Origin: Pseudisothecium myosuroides
Taxonomy: Eukaryota > Streptophyta > Bryopsida > Hypnales > Lembophyllaceae
DNA: 64,000 nt
Direction: 5' to 3'
NCBI GenBank assembly: GCA_951799445.1
Contig: OX637296.1
Span: 5,456,001 to 5,520,000, forward strand
Position 1 is the first letter of the stretch. Each line of letters begins with the position of its first letter. The position numbers and the translations under genes were made by a program. The notes below the pieces were generated by a model. The model ran no database searches. It was given only the letters and a program-made list of their open reading frames with translations, and had not been told where the DNA came from. Below are positions 22,143-33,795 of the stretch, one piece after another.

Positions 22143-25100
22143 CTAAATAGTGATACTGTTGGGGACACCCATGCATGTCACTCCGGAGTCTCTTGATTTG
22201 GGTCGGAGGAGCTGGTATGGCATGTTCACAACTCCATATCGGTTCTTCAAGGTCTTGTCGGCGTTGCGGGTCTTGATCAATTCGTCAACCTCACCAATCT
22301 TGGCAGTGAAGCGCTTGAATGCGGCCTTGGCCTAAACATCACAACAAAAAAAAATCTAGTTACCAAACTATCCAAAATCAAATTATGGTGAATGGAAACT
22401 TCACATTAGACGAGTTGTTCATGATGTAAAGTCTCCATTCACCATAAAGTATGGGAGAGGATCCATCTACCTTACAAGTGAACTTTGATTTGCACCTGGA
22501 AGCGCAAAACTCCTACATAATCCATTGACATTTGCTTTTTTGCAATTGCGTTTTAACACATAAAATGTACAGAAGTTTAGATGGGACAAGGTTCTAGATT
22601 GTTCAGTGTTAGGGAAGGATCCAAGTTCACATTTATGGTGAATGGAACCTCTTGTCTGCTGTATGGTGAGTGGTGACTGGAGACTTCATATTATGAACAA
22701 CACAAACGCTGCTGGAGAGTTCATTCTAGAACTGATGGAAGAGAAACAATGAGAGGGAGTAGTCTATACCTCTTTGTTGTCGGTCCAGTCTTCGGGACGG
22801 TCTCCAATGTACTCTTCTTGGGGAGAATGGGCGGACAAAAGTTCGTACACTGTCATAGCTGTGGTGGTGGAGTCGATGTTGGCAAGAGACGACAAGTAAG
22901 CCTTCTCCGGGTTCTTGATCATCTCATTCCATTCAAAGGTGCCCTCCTCTGGAATAAGCTGGCGCATAATGGTAGGATGATGGGGCATATACCCGGCGTA
23001 GTCAAACTGGCCAAAGTTGACAGCCGCATGTTGGCACGACGGAATCCATTGCATTGTTGTTAGAATCTCGACGAGGCTCTCCTTGGAGTCCAGCACCGGC
23101 CATCCCTTCGCATCCTTCTTGTCTTCGTGGGCTTTCTCCCGGAGCTCGGTGAACCAAGCCTGAAGCTCCGAATCGTTTTGGACCACGCTGTCATCCTTGT
23201 AGTAGATGTCAACGTACTCCTTGTTCCATCCCTTGATGGCCGCCCAAAGCTCAAGCCCATCTGCTGCGTAAGGGTAGTCTTCAATCAGAAGCTTCACGCC
23301 ATGCTTGGAAGACGGGTCTTCCTCAGCCATGCCCCTGCATCATTAAATGGACGCACGACGAGTCAGTATCCGCTGGAATAGTAATTCCAAACCTAGAATC
23401 CAAAATCCAGACCCCAAGAATCAAAGGAAGCTACCTGGCGACCAAGTCTTTCGGCAACGCTTGTGACTCAAACGTCCAAGCGTCTCGGTAATGAGCAGCG
23501 CCCATCTCCAAGGTATAAGCACGAGGCGTGAAATGAGTCTCGATTTTGCCCCCTGCATTGATGAGTGTCATTCGAGCTAGACGATTGATTTCCAAAGTGC
23601 TCTTGAAATGCGGTGCCATCAGCTGCATAATGGGATGCATCTTGCTCAAGCAGCGGTTCGAAGCGATGATCGCAGCTTCAGTCACAGCATGGCAATTTGT
23701 GCTGCACAAGAAAACAATCCAAAGAACTCAGCTACCAAGCAAGAATATATAGAACAGACAAAGGTTTCTAGCTCACACAAAAAGAATGTGCAATCTGAAT
23801 AGTGTGGTCCAATTATGTCACTTACAAATGGCTGAAAACTTGATGCGCAGCGATATCGTTGTTGGAAACGTGAGCTTTAGCTCTCTCCCACAAGTAATCG
23901 ATCTTGGAGGTATCCTTGGGGGGCAAAAACACGCGTGCATTCAGGGGTCCGCCGGGGGTCTTGGGGGGGAGAGCCAACTCCAGTGCAAGCACCTTCAACG
24001 TCTGCTCCTTGGTCAAGAAAAAGAGAGCCCGGGTGGCGTAGGATCTCGCGTTATCCTGTTTGTTGATTTTCTCCAGATACGGGAGAAACGAATCGTGGTA
24101 ATCGGCCACAAACAGTTTCTTGTTTTCCACAGCCTGTACACACGGAGATGAAGTCAGACCCCCGATCACTGAACCCTGAAACCAGATTGCATTGTGTTTA
24201 GGGTTCTCAATCAGTGCGAAAGGCAAATATTTACCTCTTCAACGCTGAGACCATCTAATTTGTCTTCGATGTGCTTTGCGGTGATTGCCGAAACGGGGCA
24301 TCCAAATTCCTCCAATGAACTTCTAATCGGAAATTCCTGCGCATCAGCAGCACGCTTGCTCAGTTTGCACTCCGGTGCCGAAATTTGAATCTGCATTGTG
24401 ACTTACAATGGAAAAGAGGTGCGAATACGGACCTTGACAAGCGCAATGACCGCAGGGTTAAGACCCGCCAAAAACTCGCGAGCGAACTCGTCGTTGTTTC
24501 GCCACGCATTCTCATCGTCTGATGAAATCGACAGCCCAAACAGCGCAGCTGGTTAGTCAGAATGTGAGACACGGCGACACAACCCAGACCCTAAAACCAA
24601 AACTGCAAAATTAGACATGGACCAGAACAAGTGCAATCCGAGGTGGAAATAGCACAGTTGGAACTTACGTTGTAAGATTCGCGGCACGGGGTACAAGGTC
24701 GGAGTAGTGTTGAACTTCCCATCCGGCCTTACGAATTCCTGCAAGAACACCAGCGGGAACTGGTCACGTGGCTTGACATCCAGGGCATCCGGCAAGACAT
24801 TGTTGATCCCGCCGGGATGCTGACCGCTCTTCGCAAACAACTTCTTGATCTCCGCCTCGGTGGCAAACTCTTCTTTCCCTTTCCATCCATTCGACCACTT
24901 CGATCCCTTACTGTGGATCCCGGAGCGCAGGGCGTCCGCCGAGAAGTCCGACATCTTGGAGCGGTCGAAGCGCTCATCCCGCGGAATGTAGAAGTCGGGT
25001 TTACTCCCTCGACTCTCGGCCAAAGGATCTGCGTCGAGAATACACGGCATCAGTACTGTGCAATTCCAAACAACTTGGAGCAAATTGGAGCAACAGGTTG

Positions 25101-26424
25101 CAAACTTGGTTAGAAGAGTAGCTCGGCTTACCCTTCTCCGTGGGTGCTCGCCCAGTTCGCATTCTGCGAGGGTAGGGGAGCTTCGCATTGCCACCCAACA
25201 CAGGGCGAGCGTTATCGGGCTCACCCAAGTCGTTGTAAACGGCGTAGTCGTAGATGCGGTCGCTGGGTTTGCGTTCACCCGTTCCGTCACCTCGCAGATT
25301 CGCAAGCTCTTTCGCGCGGAGCTCCTTCAGTGACGCCGGTGTGGCATCCGGCAAGTAAGCCTGCAAGCATCGCCAAATGAACAGCAAAGCTTATCTGTCA
25401 ACAGAAGCTTCGATTACAATGGACGCTCCAAGCCAAAATCACCTACGAAGCATTGCATGGAACCGCACCTTTCAATGCCTTCTCTCTCTAACACTTGCTA
25501 CTGTAAAGACTCAATGGAAATTTCAACAGCACGTCGAACTCGTTCCCTTGGCAATGGTTTGGAATGTGCGTACCTTGTTGAGGAAGAAGATGCGGCCCTC
25601 GGTGCCCGTTTTGTACACCCAGGAGTTCGTAATGTAATGCGCTTCGCTCTGGTCGGGAAGGGCGAGATGGAACGCCAGCAGCAGAAACTCGTTCGGGTGC
25701 TGGTTTTTCACGATGATGGCTCCGGGAACGCCGAAATTCTTCGGCACGGCGAATCGAATCTCGTACTCCAGGTCCTGCGCCGCCAAGGTCTCCAGCGTAG
25801 AGACCCACGTCTGGATCGGCGACTCCTTGCTCACGAACGCCTTACCAGTGCCTGCAACCATATGCACCACAGCCAAATGTTTCACAACTTCGATCCCAAA
25901 TTTCCTCAATTCTCCAAACATTGGAAGCTCAATCATGACGCACGTCTGATCTTGGCCAATTCCGGGATTAATTCACAGCAATCCACGCATCCATGCAAAG
26001 CACTTCCAAGCTTCTGAGACATACTTGGGTCAGTCTCGGTGCTGACGAGCTGAAACGTCACGCGTTTGCCAAGCACCACCTCGCCGGCGTCATCTCGAAG
26101 ATCCGCCAAGCGATCAATCAAATCCGGGGTCAAATCCAGTTTCTTCAGTTTCTTCATGATAGTGGCGGTGCCCTTGTACACCACCTGATTCCCCCCTGGG
26201 GCAGTTGTGTCCACAGGACTCCCATTCAGCTTCTTCTCCAGAAAGCCGCCCACAGCCTCCAACTTCGAGGAGGCCGTCTCCAGCCACCCTTCTTTCTGCG
26301 AAGCGCGAACCTCCATCGCCTTCTTCACGTTCCCAGTCGACGGATTCAAGACGAAACCATCTCGATTGCCACTGAAACTGGAAGCCGCGCTTCCCACACT
26401 CTTGAAAGTCTGACTGAGCAACAT
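22143..26424 (-). CDS. LOX: Lipoxygenase (predicted 13-LOX type), ten exons, about 927 aa
   Basis: Oxygenates polyunsaturated fatty acids such as linolenate, feeding oxylipin pathways. Exons: 26025-26424, 25574-25851, 25132-25360, 24669-25028, 24433-24518, 24235-24336, 23826-24133, 23435-23701, 22770-23334, 22143-22331. All introns are GT-AG and the frame is continuous. The ATG at 26424 follows an in-frame TAG. A PLAT/LH2 domain covers about residues 80-225 and the catalytic domain about 240-927. Iron ligands are His587 and His592 ([12 protein letters not shown]), His779 and Asn783 (QHAAVNFGQ) and the terminal Ile (GVPNSITI). At the position that separates 9- from 13-LOX the protein has His644-Phe645; Phe there suggests 13-specificity. 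Exon 5 could start 30 bp further upstream (acceptor before 24548). The intron 5 donor GTCCGT is weak, but its acceptor at 24337 restores the conserved EFP motif. A plastid transit peptide is possible in the Ser-rich first 60 residues but unproven. Confidence 0.93.
22383..22447. repeat. Hairpin in lipoxygenase intron 9
   Basis: TTATGGTGAATGGA (22383-22396) pairs with TCCATTCACCATAA (22434-22447). The stem extends inward through AAACTTCACAT/ATGTAAAGTC, with a loop of about 15 bases. It lies in the 438-bp intron 22332-22769, by far the longest of the gene. A related direct copy (TTATGGTGAATGGAACC) starts near 22634. It may be a small MITE remnant or a structured RNA. Confidence 0.7.
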
Positions 26425-27707
26425 ATCGACAAATCTCGGAGGCCGCACTAGCTAAGCTATATAGTTGTTGCAAAAGACTAATGACTCGTACGGTGGAAGC
26501 TCCACAGTCCACAGAGCTGTAATGTGTTCAGAAGATGGATCGATATGATACAAGGCCCACGAGGGAAGAACATATACCCAAGACTAACCTGGTGAACGAA
26601 TGTAAAGCTAAACATAATCGATGAAGGGCTGAACATTGATAGGGAGTGTGCGGAACTTCCGACCAAAACGGGTTTCTTGGAAATGGAGTACAACTGTTCT
26701 CCGGCACTGCAATGATGACCGAAGCGGAGACTAAAAATATTGCCTCGTGTGTCCATGAAATATTGAGTATGCTATAAAAATAATGAGATTGAACATTATA
26801 CTCATCATGGGGGCAAAGAAAACAACGTATCTACAGCAAGGAGGAAGAGCACGCGCAAAACTGATCGACCATCTGATACCCGGGATCAGGCGTCGCGGCG
26901 AGAAGAAGGTGGGAGTTCTTGAGGATCAGGCCCAAGACTCTTGCTTGGCAGCGTCGACTATCGACCTGGTCCCGGGAGATCATCTGTCCTACTGGTCTGG
27001 AGTTCACCACTGTCACTGAGGTATTCGCAGGTAAAACAGACTCTTTTTGTGAAATTAACAGTTTTGAACACCCGATTCAGGAGGAATACCGTATCACAAT
27101 AATAGCAAATGATAGCAAAAGTGAATGTTATTGATTTGAGAATCTGTAGACGGTTTGTCTGAATATCAGTTTACAAATTTTCAAAGTTGAGGTCATAGGA
27201 ACATCTACTATTGACACTAGACTACGGCCTCCATCAGACATCCTTGAAATTCAAGATGCTTCAACTCTCATCAGTAGCTTCAAATAACTTTTACAACTTC
27301 TATTGGTTCTTTTTGAAAACTACTGTTGAATTTGAGCCATTGCTATGTCATATATTGGGGTCAATGAGAGGAGTTGTATTGTTGGGGATACAAGTGGCCA
27401 TCCCCTCTAAATTGGACAGATCTCAATTGAAGGAGTCTGGCTATTGGAGGGCTGCAGTTGATGCTCTTACTTTCAGAAATTGAATTGGAGAGCGCTGCTG
27501 CGCACCACGTGCTGTACCCGAACAGGTTCAGTTGGTATAAATCTGGACTGACGTACTTTCAGAAATTGAATTGGAGAGCGCCGCTGCTGCACACCACGGT
27601 GGACGTGGGCACTGGGGCTTATCATGACAGAGGGACGCGTAACTTGCAGTAAGCTAGTCGCTTACGATCGAGTTCCTGGTGGCAGCCCAGGCTGCCAGGC
27701 ACTCCTG
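26425..27707. other. Upstream region of the lipoxygenase gene
   Basis: No other gene recognised. The lipoxygenase promoter should lie here. A minus-strand CTATATAG at about 26457-26464 is too close to the ATG to leave a normal 5' UTR, so the true TATA box is undecided. An imperfect direct repeat (TTTCAGAAATTGAATTGGAG followed by GCG and GCTGC) occurs at about 27470 and 27557. Short open frames near 26831-27019 do not resemble known proteins. Confidence 0.4.
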
Positions 27708-28014
27708 GTCGGACAGCGTTCGGGAAGGTTTTTCCAGCTTATTAGTTATTAGTTTCCTTCCGTCATTCCCAAACTGAACCCGTTTTTGAAGTACCGAGTC
27801 CGCTTATTTTCTCTATTTTTCACTCAAATTTGTAGATTTTTCCACCGGTTAGTTGCCGATGTTTTCAACTTGCAACCGATTTGTTTTCCCAATTCCACTG
27901 GCTGAACTCTGAGCTAGCCGCCGGTTCTTCCCCAACATAATAATCGGATCATTCTGCAATTTGCAAATGCGGTATTGTTTAGTGAAAACTAGTGAGTGAC
28001 AGTTTCCACCAGTG

Positions 28015-28390
28015 CATTAGATAAAATGTCAGCCCACGGGAGGGTTGCTCCAAGTTGACATGCCATGCTATTTCATGCAAGGCCTGTCAACTTAGAAAAG
28101 TGCCCTTGGTGAGCAGTCAGAGTGTATGACTGCTCATCGGAGTAGTCAGATTTTGTAGATTTTTTTTTTTTTTAATTTTTTTTTAGTTTTTTAATATTTT
28201 TTTAAGATTAAAAAATTATTATTATTATTAATTTTTTACTCGCAAATTTCGGTTCCTGCACCACTGTCACAACAAAAACTGCTGCGCGAAAATAGGGCAA
28301 AAAACATTTTTTCAACCCCAAAAAACACTATTTCAGGGTCCTTCGGAGGGTGTGGAGCAACCCTCCAGAGGCCTGAAAATTTCTCTAATG
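28015..28390. mobile_element. 376-bp TIR MITE in duplication unit 1
   Basis: Ends CATTAGATAAAATGTCAGCC and, on the opposite strand, CATTAGAGAAATTTTCAGGC; both continue to GGAGGGTTGCTCCA (about 38-bp TIRs with mismatches). Unit 2 shows the uninterrupted CCACCAGTGTTTGGATTGG, which defines the insertion. Target duplication unclear (at most GT). The interior has a T-rich tract at 28156-28200. Confidence 0.75.
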
Positions 28391-28614
28391 GTTTGAATTG
28401 GTGTGGCAAATGGCAACAAATGAATTGCAATGAACCGACATTTTACGCAACAAGGTAGTGAACTCTATATAATGAATATAAATAAGGGCTAGCTTATATA
28501 TGTTAGTCCAATGGGTAGGCCCTGTGCTATTTGAGATAATAAGACATAAGAAGCTACTGTGATTGTCTTGTTGATCACCTCACGGTAAACGGAAAAGGAG
28601 GACTCTATGTTTCA

Positions 28615-29359
28615 AGGTGATTGCAAGAAAGACCGACCGTTTTTGGCGTCACAATGAGAGTGACTCTCTTGTTTTCTGCTATAACTTTTGAAGCATGATC
28701 TTGATTAACTTGAAATTTTTATTGAAGATGACTAACTTGATAGTGTTTAGATCCCCTATTTTTCAGAAATTTTCAAAAATCATTTTATATTTAAATTTAA
28801 ATTTAGCTAATTTGTCACACTTTGTAGTTTAGAGGTTTTTAGTACTAGGGAGTATCCAAAATTAATGATCTAGAGCTGAAATTTCTATGGTCTATTCCCA
28901 TAGTATAAAGTCATGTTTCTACCAAAGGAAATTCAAAAATATTATATTTTATGTCCTCCACATGCGTGCTAACAGGGCTCTGTTGCGCGCGCAATTCTAA
29001 ACATTGAAGATGGTTTTAAGATCATTCTTTTTGTGAAATCTCTTTATCATAAAGTTCTTCCAAATTGCCAATTTTTAGTTTTTTTTTAAATTTATTTTCT
29101 CATTTTTTACAAATTAAAATGTGCAAGTACCTATTTTTCTAAGATTTTGCTAGTTCATAAGACTTTTCTAGTTCTCCTACTTAGAGATTTTTTCTCAACT
29201 TTTCTTTCTTAAGGTACCTTCTTCTTAAAGGTTCGTACATTAAAAATATTTTTCACATTTTTAAAAAATTATTTTTCTAATTATACAGTACTCCCGAAAG
29301 AAAAAAGAAGTACTGTGGAAAATGCTACAAAAACCGGTCAGTCTTTCTTGCAACCACCC
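28615..29359. mobile_element. 4-bp-TSD family copy 2 (TSD TTCA)
   Basis: 745 bp. Left end AGGTGATTGCAAGAAAGACC, right end GTCTTTCTTGCAACCACCC, flanked by TTCA at 28611-28614 and 29360-29363. Unit 2 of the duplication has an uninterrupted site near 32150 (ATGTTTGAACACTAATATC). No ORF. Confidence 0.9.
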
Positions 29360-29911
29360 TTCACCAATATCCGTGAACAAATCCATTGGTAGAGATTAGT
29401 CACTCTTGAGGGAATTCAATATGTGTGGAATTCTTATTGTATCCTTTTCCATCCATTGGGTCCATATGAAAGTGCAATTGCTACAAGTTGCACCTATAGC
29501 CTTTCTCCCCTCCCCCACCCCCGTGAAGTTTCTCCACTCACTAATACATATAAAGAGGGCGTAAGAGCATCCTAATTCAAACATCAAACAATGTATTCTG
29601 CAGGCCTGTAAGGATAGTTGGATAAAATATCATAGGATTGTGGATCCAAACTCTCCTATTGTGGTTGGTGCTTATGGACCTCCTCTCAATTAGCGATATG
29701 GTGTAATGAATGTCTCCAAAGTACACCTAGTGTAATTTGTGAGGACATGTATGAATTTGGAAGAATATGAATTAAAAGGTATTATTTGAATATGAAATAT
29801 CATCATGAAATTTAGAATTGGTTAGGAGTTTAAAAAAAACATAGTGTTGTATGAAATAACATCACAAAATTTAGAATTATTTAGGAAAGAAAAAGAAAAA
29901 GAGAGATAATA

Positions 29912-30653
29912 GGGTCGTTGCAAGAATGACTAGTTGTTTTTGTTCCACTTTGGCTATTTTCGGCTAGTACTCCCAGTACTATGAGCTTTTTGCATATGAA
30001 TTTTTTTAAATAAAATAAAATAAGGATAATTAGTATAACACTTGAAATAGAATATCACCAAAATTTCAAACCTAAAAAAAATCAAGGTAAAAAGTTATTC
30101 ACAAAAACATGTGAGCTGAAATTTTGAAGAAAATACATAGTTTGATGTTTTAATTTGTACAAAATAGGAAAAACAATTTTCAAAGAAACTAAAAATTGTC
30201 CATGTGGAAAGACTTTATTTTGAAGAGATTTCACCAAAAAAATTATCTTGAAACCATCTTCAACATTCAGAATTGCGCACGCAAGGGAGCCTTCTTTGCA
30301 TGGACGTAGAGGACATAAAATATAATATTTTTTAATGCCCCTTGGTAGGAACATGACTTCCTACTATGGAAATAGACCATAGAAATTTCAGCTCCAAATC
30401 ATTAAATTTGGGGACTCCATAGTACTAAAACCCCTTAAAACTCAAAATATGACATATTAGTTTAAATGATTTTTAAATATAAAATGATTTTTGAAAATTT
30501 CTGAAAAATATGAGATATGATTAAACTCAAGAGAGGCATCTCCAATAAAAATTTCAAATTCATACAAGTCATGCTGCAAAAATTATAGCAAAAGGAAGCT
30601 TTCGCACTTGTTTTGTGACAATGTTTCAGTACCGGTCTTTCTTGCAATGACCC
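29912..30653. mobile_element. 4-bp-TSD family copy 3 (TSD AATA)
   Basis: 742 bp. Left end GGGTCGTTGCAAGAATGAC, right end GGTCTTTCTTGCAATGACCC, flanked by AATA (29908-29911 and 30654-30657). Unit 2 keeps the empty site GAGATAATATTGGTCC near 33400 with a single AATA. Internally it is the inverted counterpart of copy 2 (same subfamily, opposite orientation). Confidence 0.92.
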
Positions 30654-31099
30654 AATATCAGTCCTAAGATTGTTATGAATAGACTCTATTGGGATAATTT
30701 CACTCTCTATCCCTTCAAAAATACCATATACAACATTTCAAAAGATTGACTAAGGATCAAAATATTAAAATAAAAAATTCCAACCATGCCAACTGAAAAT
30801 GCCATACAATTATAGATACATAGATATAAATATATAAGTACACATGTGTAGAGATATAAATATGAATATACATGCTCACAAGTATGGATATTGTACGACT
30901 ATTATAATACAAATACATCAGATACTAATATCATACCATATCATTTGGAATTTCAAAACTCCAAATCATGGTATTTAAATGCATACTTGAAAAAATTGAT
31001 CATTTAATAAAATGCTTATGTACAAATCATACCTAGTTTTTATCTTGTCGGACAACGTTCGGGAAGGTTTTTTCAGCTTATTAGTTATTAGTTTCCTCC

Positions 31100-31228
31100 A
31101 GGGCTTTATTTTTTGGCACCATAGTGCCAGATTGTCAGAATTTTGGCCTATGTTCGTCCCTCCCTCCAAATACTGGCCTCTGCTGTGAAGCCAGAGGGGG
31201 GGGGACACTGGTCCAAAAAAAAAGCCCT
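31100..31228. mobile_element. 129-bp MITE with 10-bp target duplication
   Basis: Starts AGGGCTTTATTTTTTGG and ends CCAAAAAAAAAGCCCT (inverted repeats of about 17 bp with one mismatch). Flanked by AGTTTCCTCC at 31090-31099 and 31229-31238. Unit 1 has a single TAGTTTCCTTCCG at the equivalent place (about 27750). A 9-10-bp duplication fits Mutator-like elements, though TIRs of this family are not recognised. Confidence 0.8.
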
Positions 31229-31400
31229 AGTTTCCTCCCGTGAGTCCCGTCATTCCCAAACTGAACCTGTTTTTGAAGTATCGAGTCCGCTTATTTTCTC
31301 TATTTTTCACTCAAATTCAAAATTTTGTAGATTTTTCCACCGGTTAGTTGCCGATGTTTTCAACTTGCAACCGATTTGTTTTCCCAATTCCACTGGCTAA

Positions 31401-31807
31401 AGTAGGAGGCTGTAAAACAGAGCGGGCATTAAGAATGGACCCTATAAATGGCTGTGAAATGGACATGAGTTGGTTCTGAAATTGACAAGTATAGTCATTG
31501 AATGAATCAAGAAAAAAAGACTTATTAATTGCAAGAGCCAATCATTCTCTTTGCTTTCCCCATTTTTATTTAGAATTGCAAGTGAGTGTTTATGAAAGAC
31601 CTAGGGTCACAAATAGGGACCTATGACCCAACTCGTTTGAAAATTCATAAGTAATTCAAAAATGCTCGGAAAAATACAAAACCACTTGGGTTAGATTCCC
31701 CATCAATTTTTCTATGTCTGAAAAATGAGCTAAAATATTCCCGTCCAAGGAAATACATGAAAAAGGGGGACCAGCCCTTAGATGCTCCATTTCTGAGCCT
31801 CCTACCT
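31401..31807. mobile_element. PIF/Harbinger-like MITE, copy 1 (407 bp, TSD TAA)
   Basis: Ends AGTAGGAGGCTG and AGCCTCCTACCT, flanked by TAA (31398-31400, 31808-31810). Unit 1 shows the uninterrupted GGCTGAACTCTGAGC. Internal blocks such as GCAAGAGCCAATCATT and GAAGACCTAGGGTCACAAATAGG (first 20 bases shared) also occur in the copy at 40365-40772. Confidence 0.8.
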
Positions 31808-32274
31808 TAACTTTGAGCGAGCTGCCGGTTCTTCCCCAACGTAATAATTGGACCATTCTGCAATTTGCAAATGCGGTATTGTTTAGTGAAAACAAGTGGG
31901 TTGACAGTTTCCACCAGTGTTTGGATTGGTGTGGCAACAAATGAATTGCAATGAACCGACATTTTACACAACAAGGTATGAACTCTATATAATGAATATA
32001 GGTAAGGGCTAGCTTGTATGTGAGCCCAATGGGTAAGCCTTGTGATGTTTGAAGTAATAAGATAGAAGAGGCTACTATAATTGTCTTATGTAATGGTCAT
32101 AATTGTCTTATGTACCGGTCGGTAAGCAAAAAAGGAAAACTTCATGTTTGAACACTAATATCAGTGGACAAATCCATTGGTAGAGACTAGTCACTCTTGA
32201 GGGAATCTAATACGTGTGGAATTCTTATTGTATCCTTTCCCACCCACAGGTCCACATGGAGGTGCAATTGCTAC

Positions 32275-32978
32275 AGGTGAATGCAAGAAACACCTTTACT
32301 ATTTTGTATCACATCTTGCATACTGATTTGTTTTCTAGCCATAACTTTTGTATTTTGGCTCCAAATGATTCAAGATTTATAGGTAAGGTACTCATGACTA
32401 TTATACACCTTGCCTAATTTTTTTAATTTTCAAAAATAGTTTATTGTCCAGAAATAGCCCCCAATTTTATGTCACATTTGCCAATTTGGAGGGTTTTAGT
32501 ACTATTTAGTACCCAAAAAAACAAAATTCAAGCTAAAATTTGGAGCGGATGGTCTTCTAGTAGACTTGTAGCTATTGTCCAAAGGAATTCTAAAATTAAT
32601 TAATTGTATGTGGTGCGGAAGTCCACAAAGTGTGCTTCTTTCTACTTGCATTTTATAACATATTAAATATTATTTTGGAGTTTTTTGGGGTGAATGACCA
32701 TCTCTATAGAATTCTTACAAATGTCCAATCTCATTTTATGTATTTACATTTTTTTTCCCATTATTAACTAATGAAAACATCAAAGTATCTATTTTCTTGA
32801 GATTTGGCACTTTTCTAGTTCTCGTGCTTAGAAAACTTTTCTATGCTAAAAGGTGTATACATTAGCCATATTTTTAAAAAATTAAATTTTTTTTTAAGAA
32901 AATTTAGATTTTTTCAAAAAAAAAGGCATGAATACTATAAAACGCAACAAAACTGGCATGTGTTTCTTGCATTCACCC
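32275..32978. mobile_element. 4-bp-TSD family copy 4 (TSD CTAC)
   Basis: 704 bp. Left end AGGTGAATGCAAGAAACACC, right end GTGTTTCTTGCATTCACCC, flanked by CTAC (32271-32274 and 32979-32982). Unit 1 has the empty counterpart GCAATTGCTACAAGTTGCACC near 29480. No ORF. Confidence 0.9.
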
Positions 32979-33795
32979 CTACTTGCACCTGTAGCCCCTC
33001 CCTTGAAGTTTTTCAACCCACCAATACATGTAAGGAGGCCCTAAAAACATCCTAATTTATTATTAGCCAATTACATCAAACAATAATGTATTTAATATGC
33101 CCATAAGGATAGTTGGGTATTATATCATAGGATTGTGAAACGAAACTCTTTTATTGTGGTCGGTGCTTATAGACCTACTCTCAATTAGCGACATGGTGTA
33201 ATGAGTGCCTCCAAAATACATGTGGTGTAATTTGTGAGGACATATATGAATCTAAAAGAATATAAATAAGAAAGTATTATTTGAATATGAAATATCATCA
33301 TGAAACTTAGAATTGATTAGGAGTTTAAGAAAAAAGTATTGTTGTATGAAATAACATCACAAAATGTAGAATTGGTTAGGAAAAAAAAAAGAAAAAAAAA
33401 GAGATAATATTGGTCCAAAGATTATTATGGATAGACTCTATTGGGATAATTTCACTCACTATCCCTTCAAAAATACTAGACACAATGTTTCAAAGAGATT
33501 GACTAAGGTTCAAGATAAAATAAAAAATTGCCAACCACGCCAACTAAAAATACCATACAATTATAGAAACATGGATATAAATATATAGGTACACATGTAT
33601 AGAGACATATATATGAATATACATATTCACAAGTATGGATATTGTACGACTATTATAATACAAATACATCGGATACTAATATTATTCCATATTATTTGGA
33701 ATTTCTGAACTCTAAATAATGGTTCAAATGCATACTTGAAAAAATTGATCATTAAATAAAATGCTTATCTATAAATCATACCTAGATTTTACCTC

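Larger units (their letters stand above)
27708..31046 (+). repeat. Direct duplication, unit 1
   Basis: Begins GTCGGACAGCGTTCGGGAAG and is collinear with 31047-33795: AACTGAACC...TACCGAGTCCGC, CCGATGTTTTCAACTTGCAA, GAACTCTATATAATGAATATA, TCCATTGGTAGAGA, ATTGTACGACTATTATAATA. Removing transposon insertions leaves about 1.5 kb. The two units abut head to tail. An AT-rich CTATATAATGAATATA in the middle could be a promoter of an old element, but no ORF remains. A diverged inverted fragment of the left part lies at about 47480-47700. Confidence 0.85.
31047..33795 (+). repeat. Direct duplication, unit 2
   Basis: Collinear with 27708-31046, starting GTCGGACAACGTTCGGGAAG and fading after AATCATACCTAGATTTTACC. 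It lacks the three insertions of unit 1 and carries three of its own (31100-31228, 31401-31807, 32275-32978). No gene. Confidence 0.85.

Noticed and set aside
24391..24432. A 42-nt intron in the lipoxygenase gene
   Set aside because: Too short for plant splicing, and it would add 18 residues absent from the family; the acceptor at 24337 gives a 96-nt intron and the conserved EFP motif.
27708..33795. A retrotransposon with two long LTRs at 27.7 and 31.0 kb
   Set aside because: The two units abut directly with no internal region, primer site or coding sequence, and lack matching TG...CA ends; a tandem duplication explains the data.
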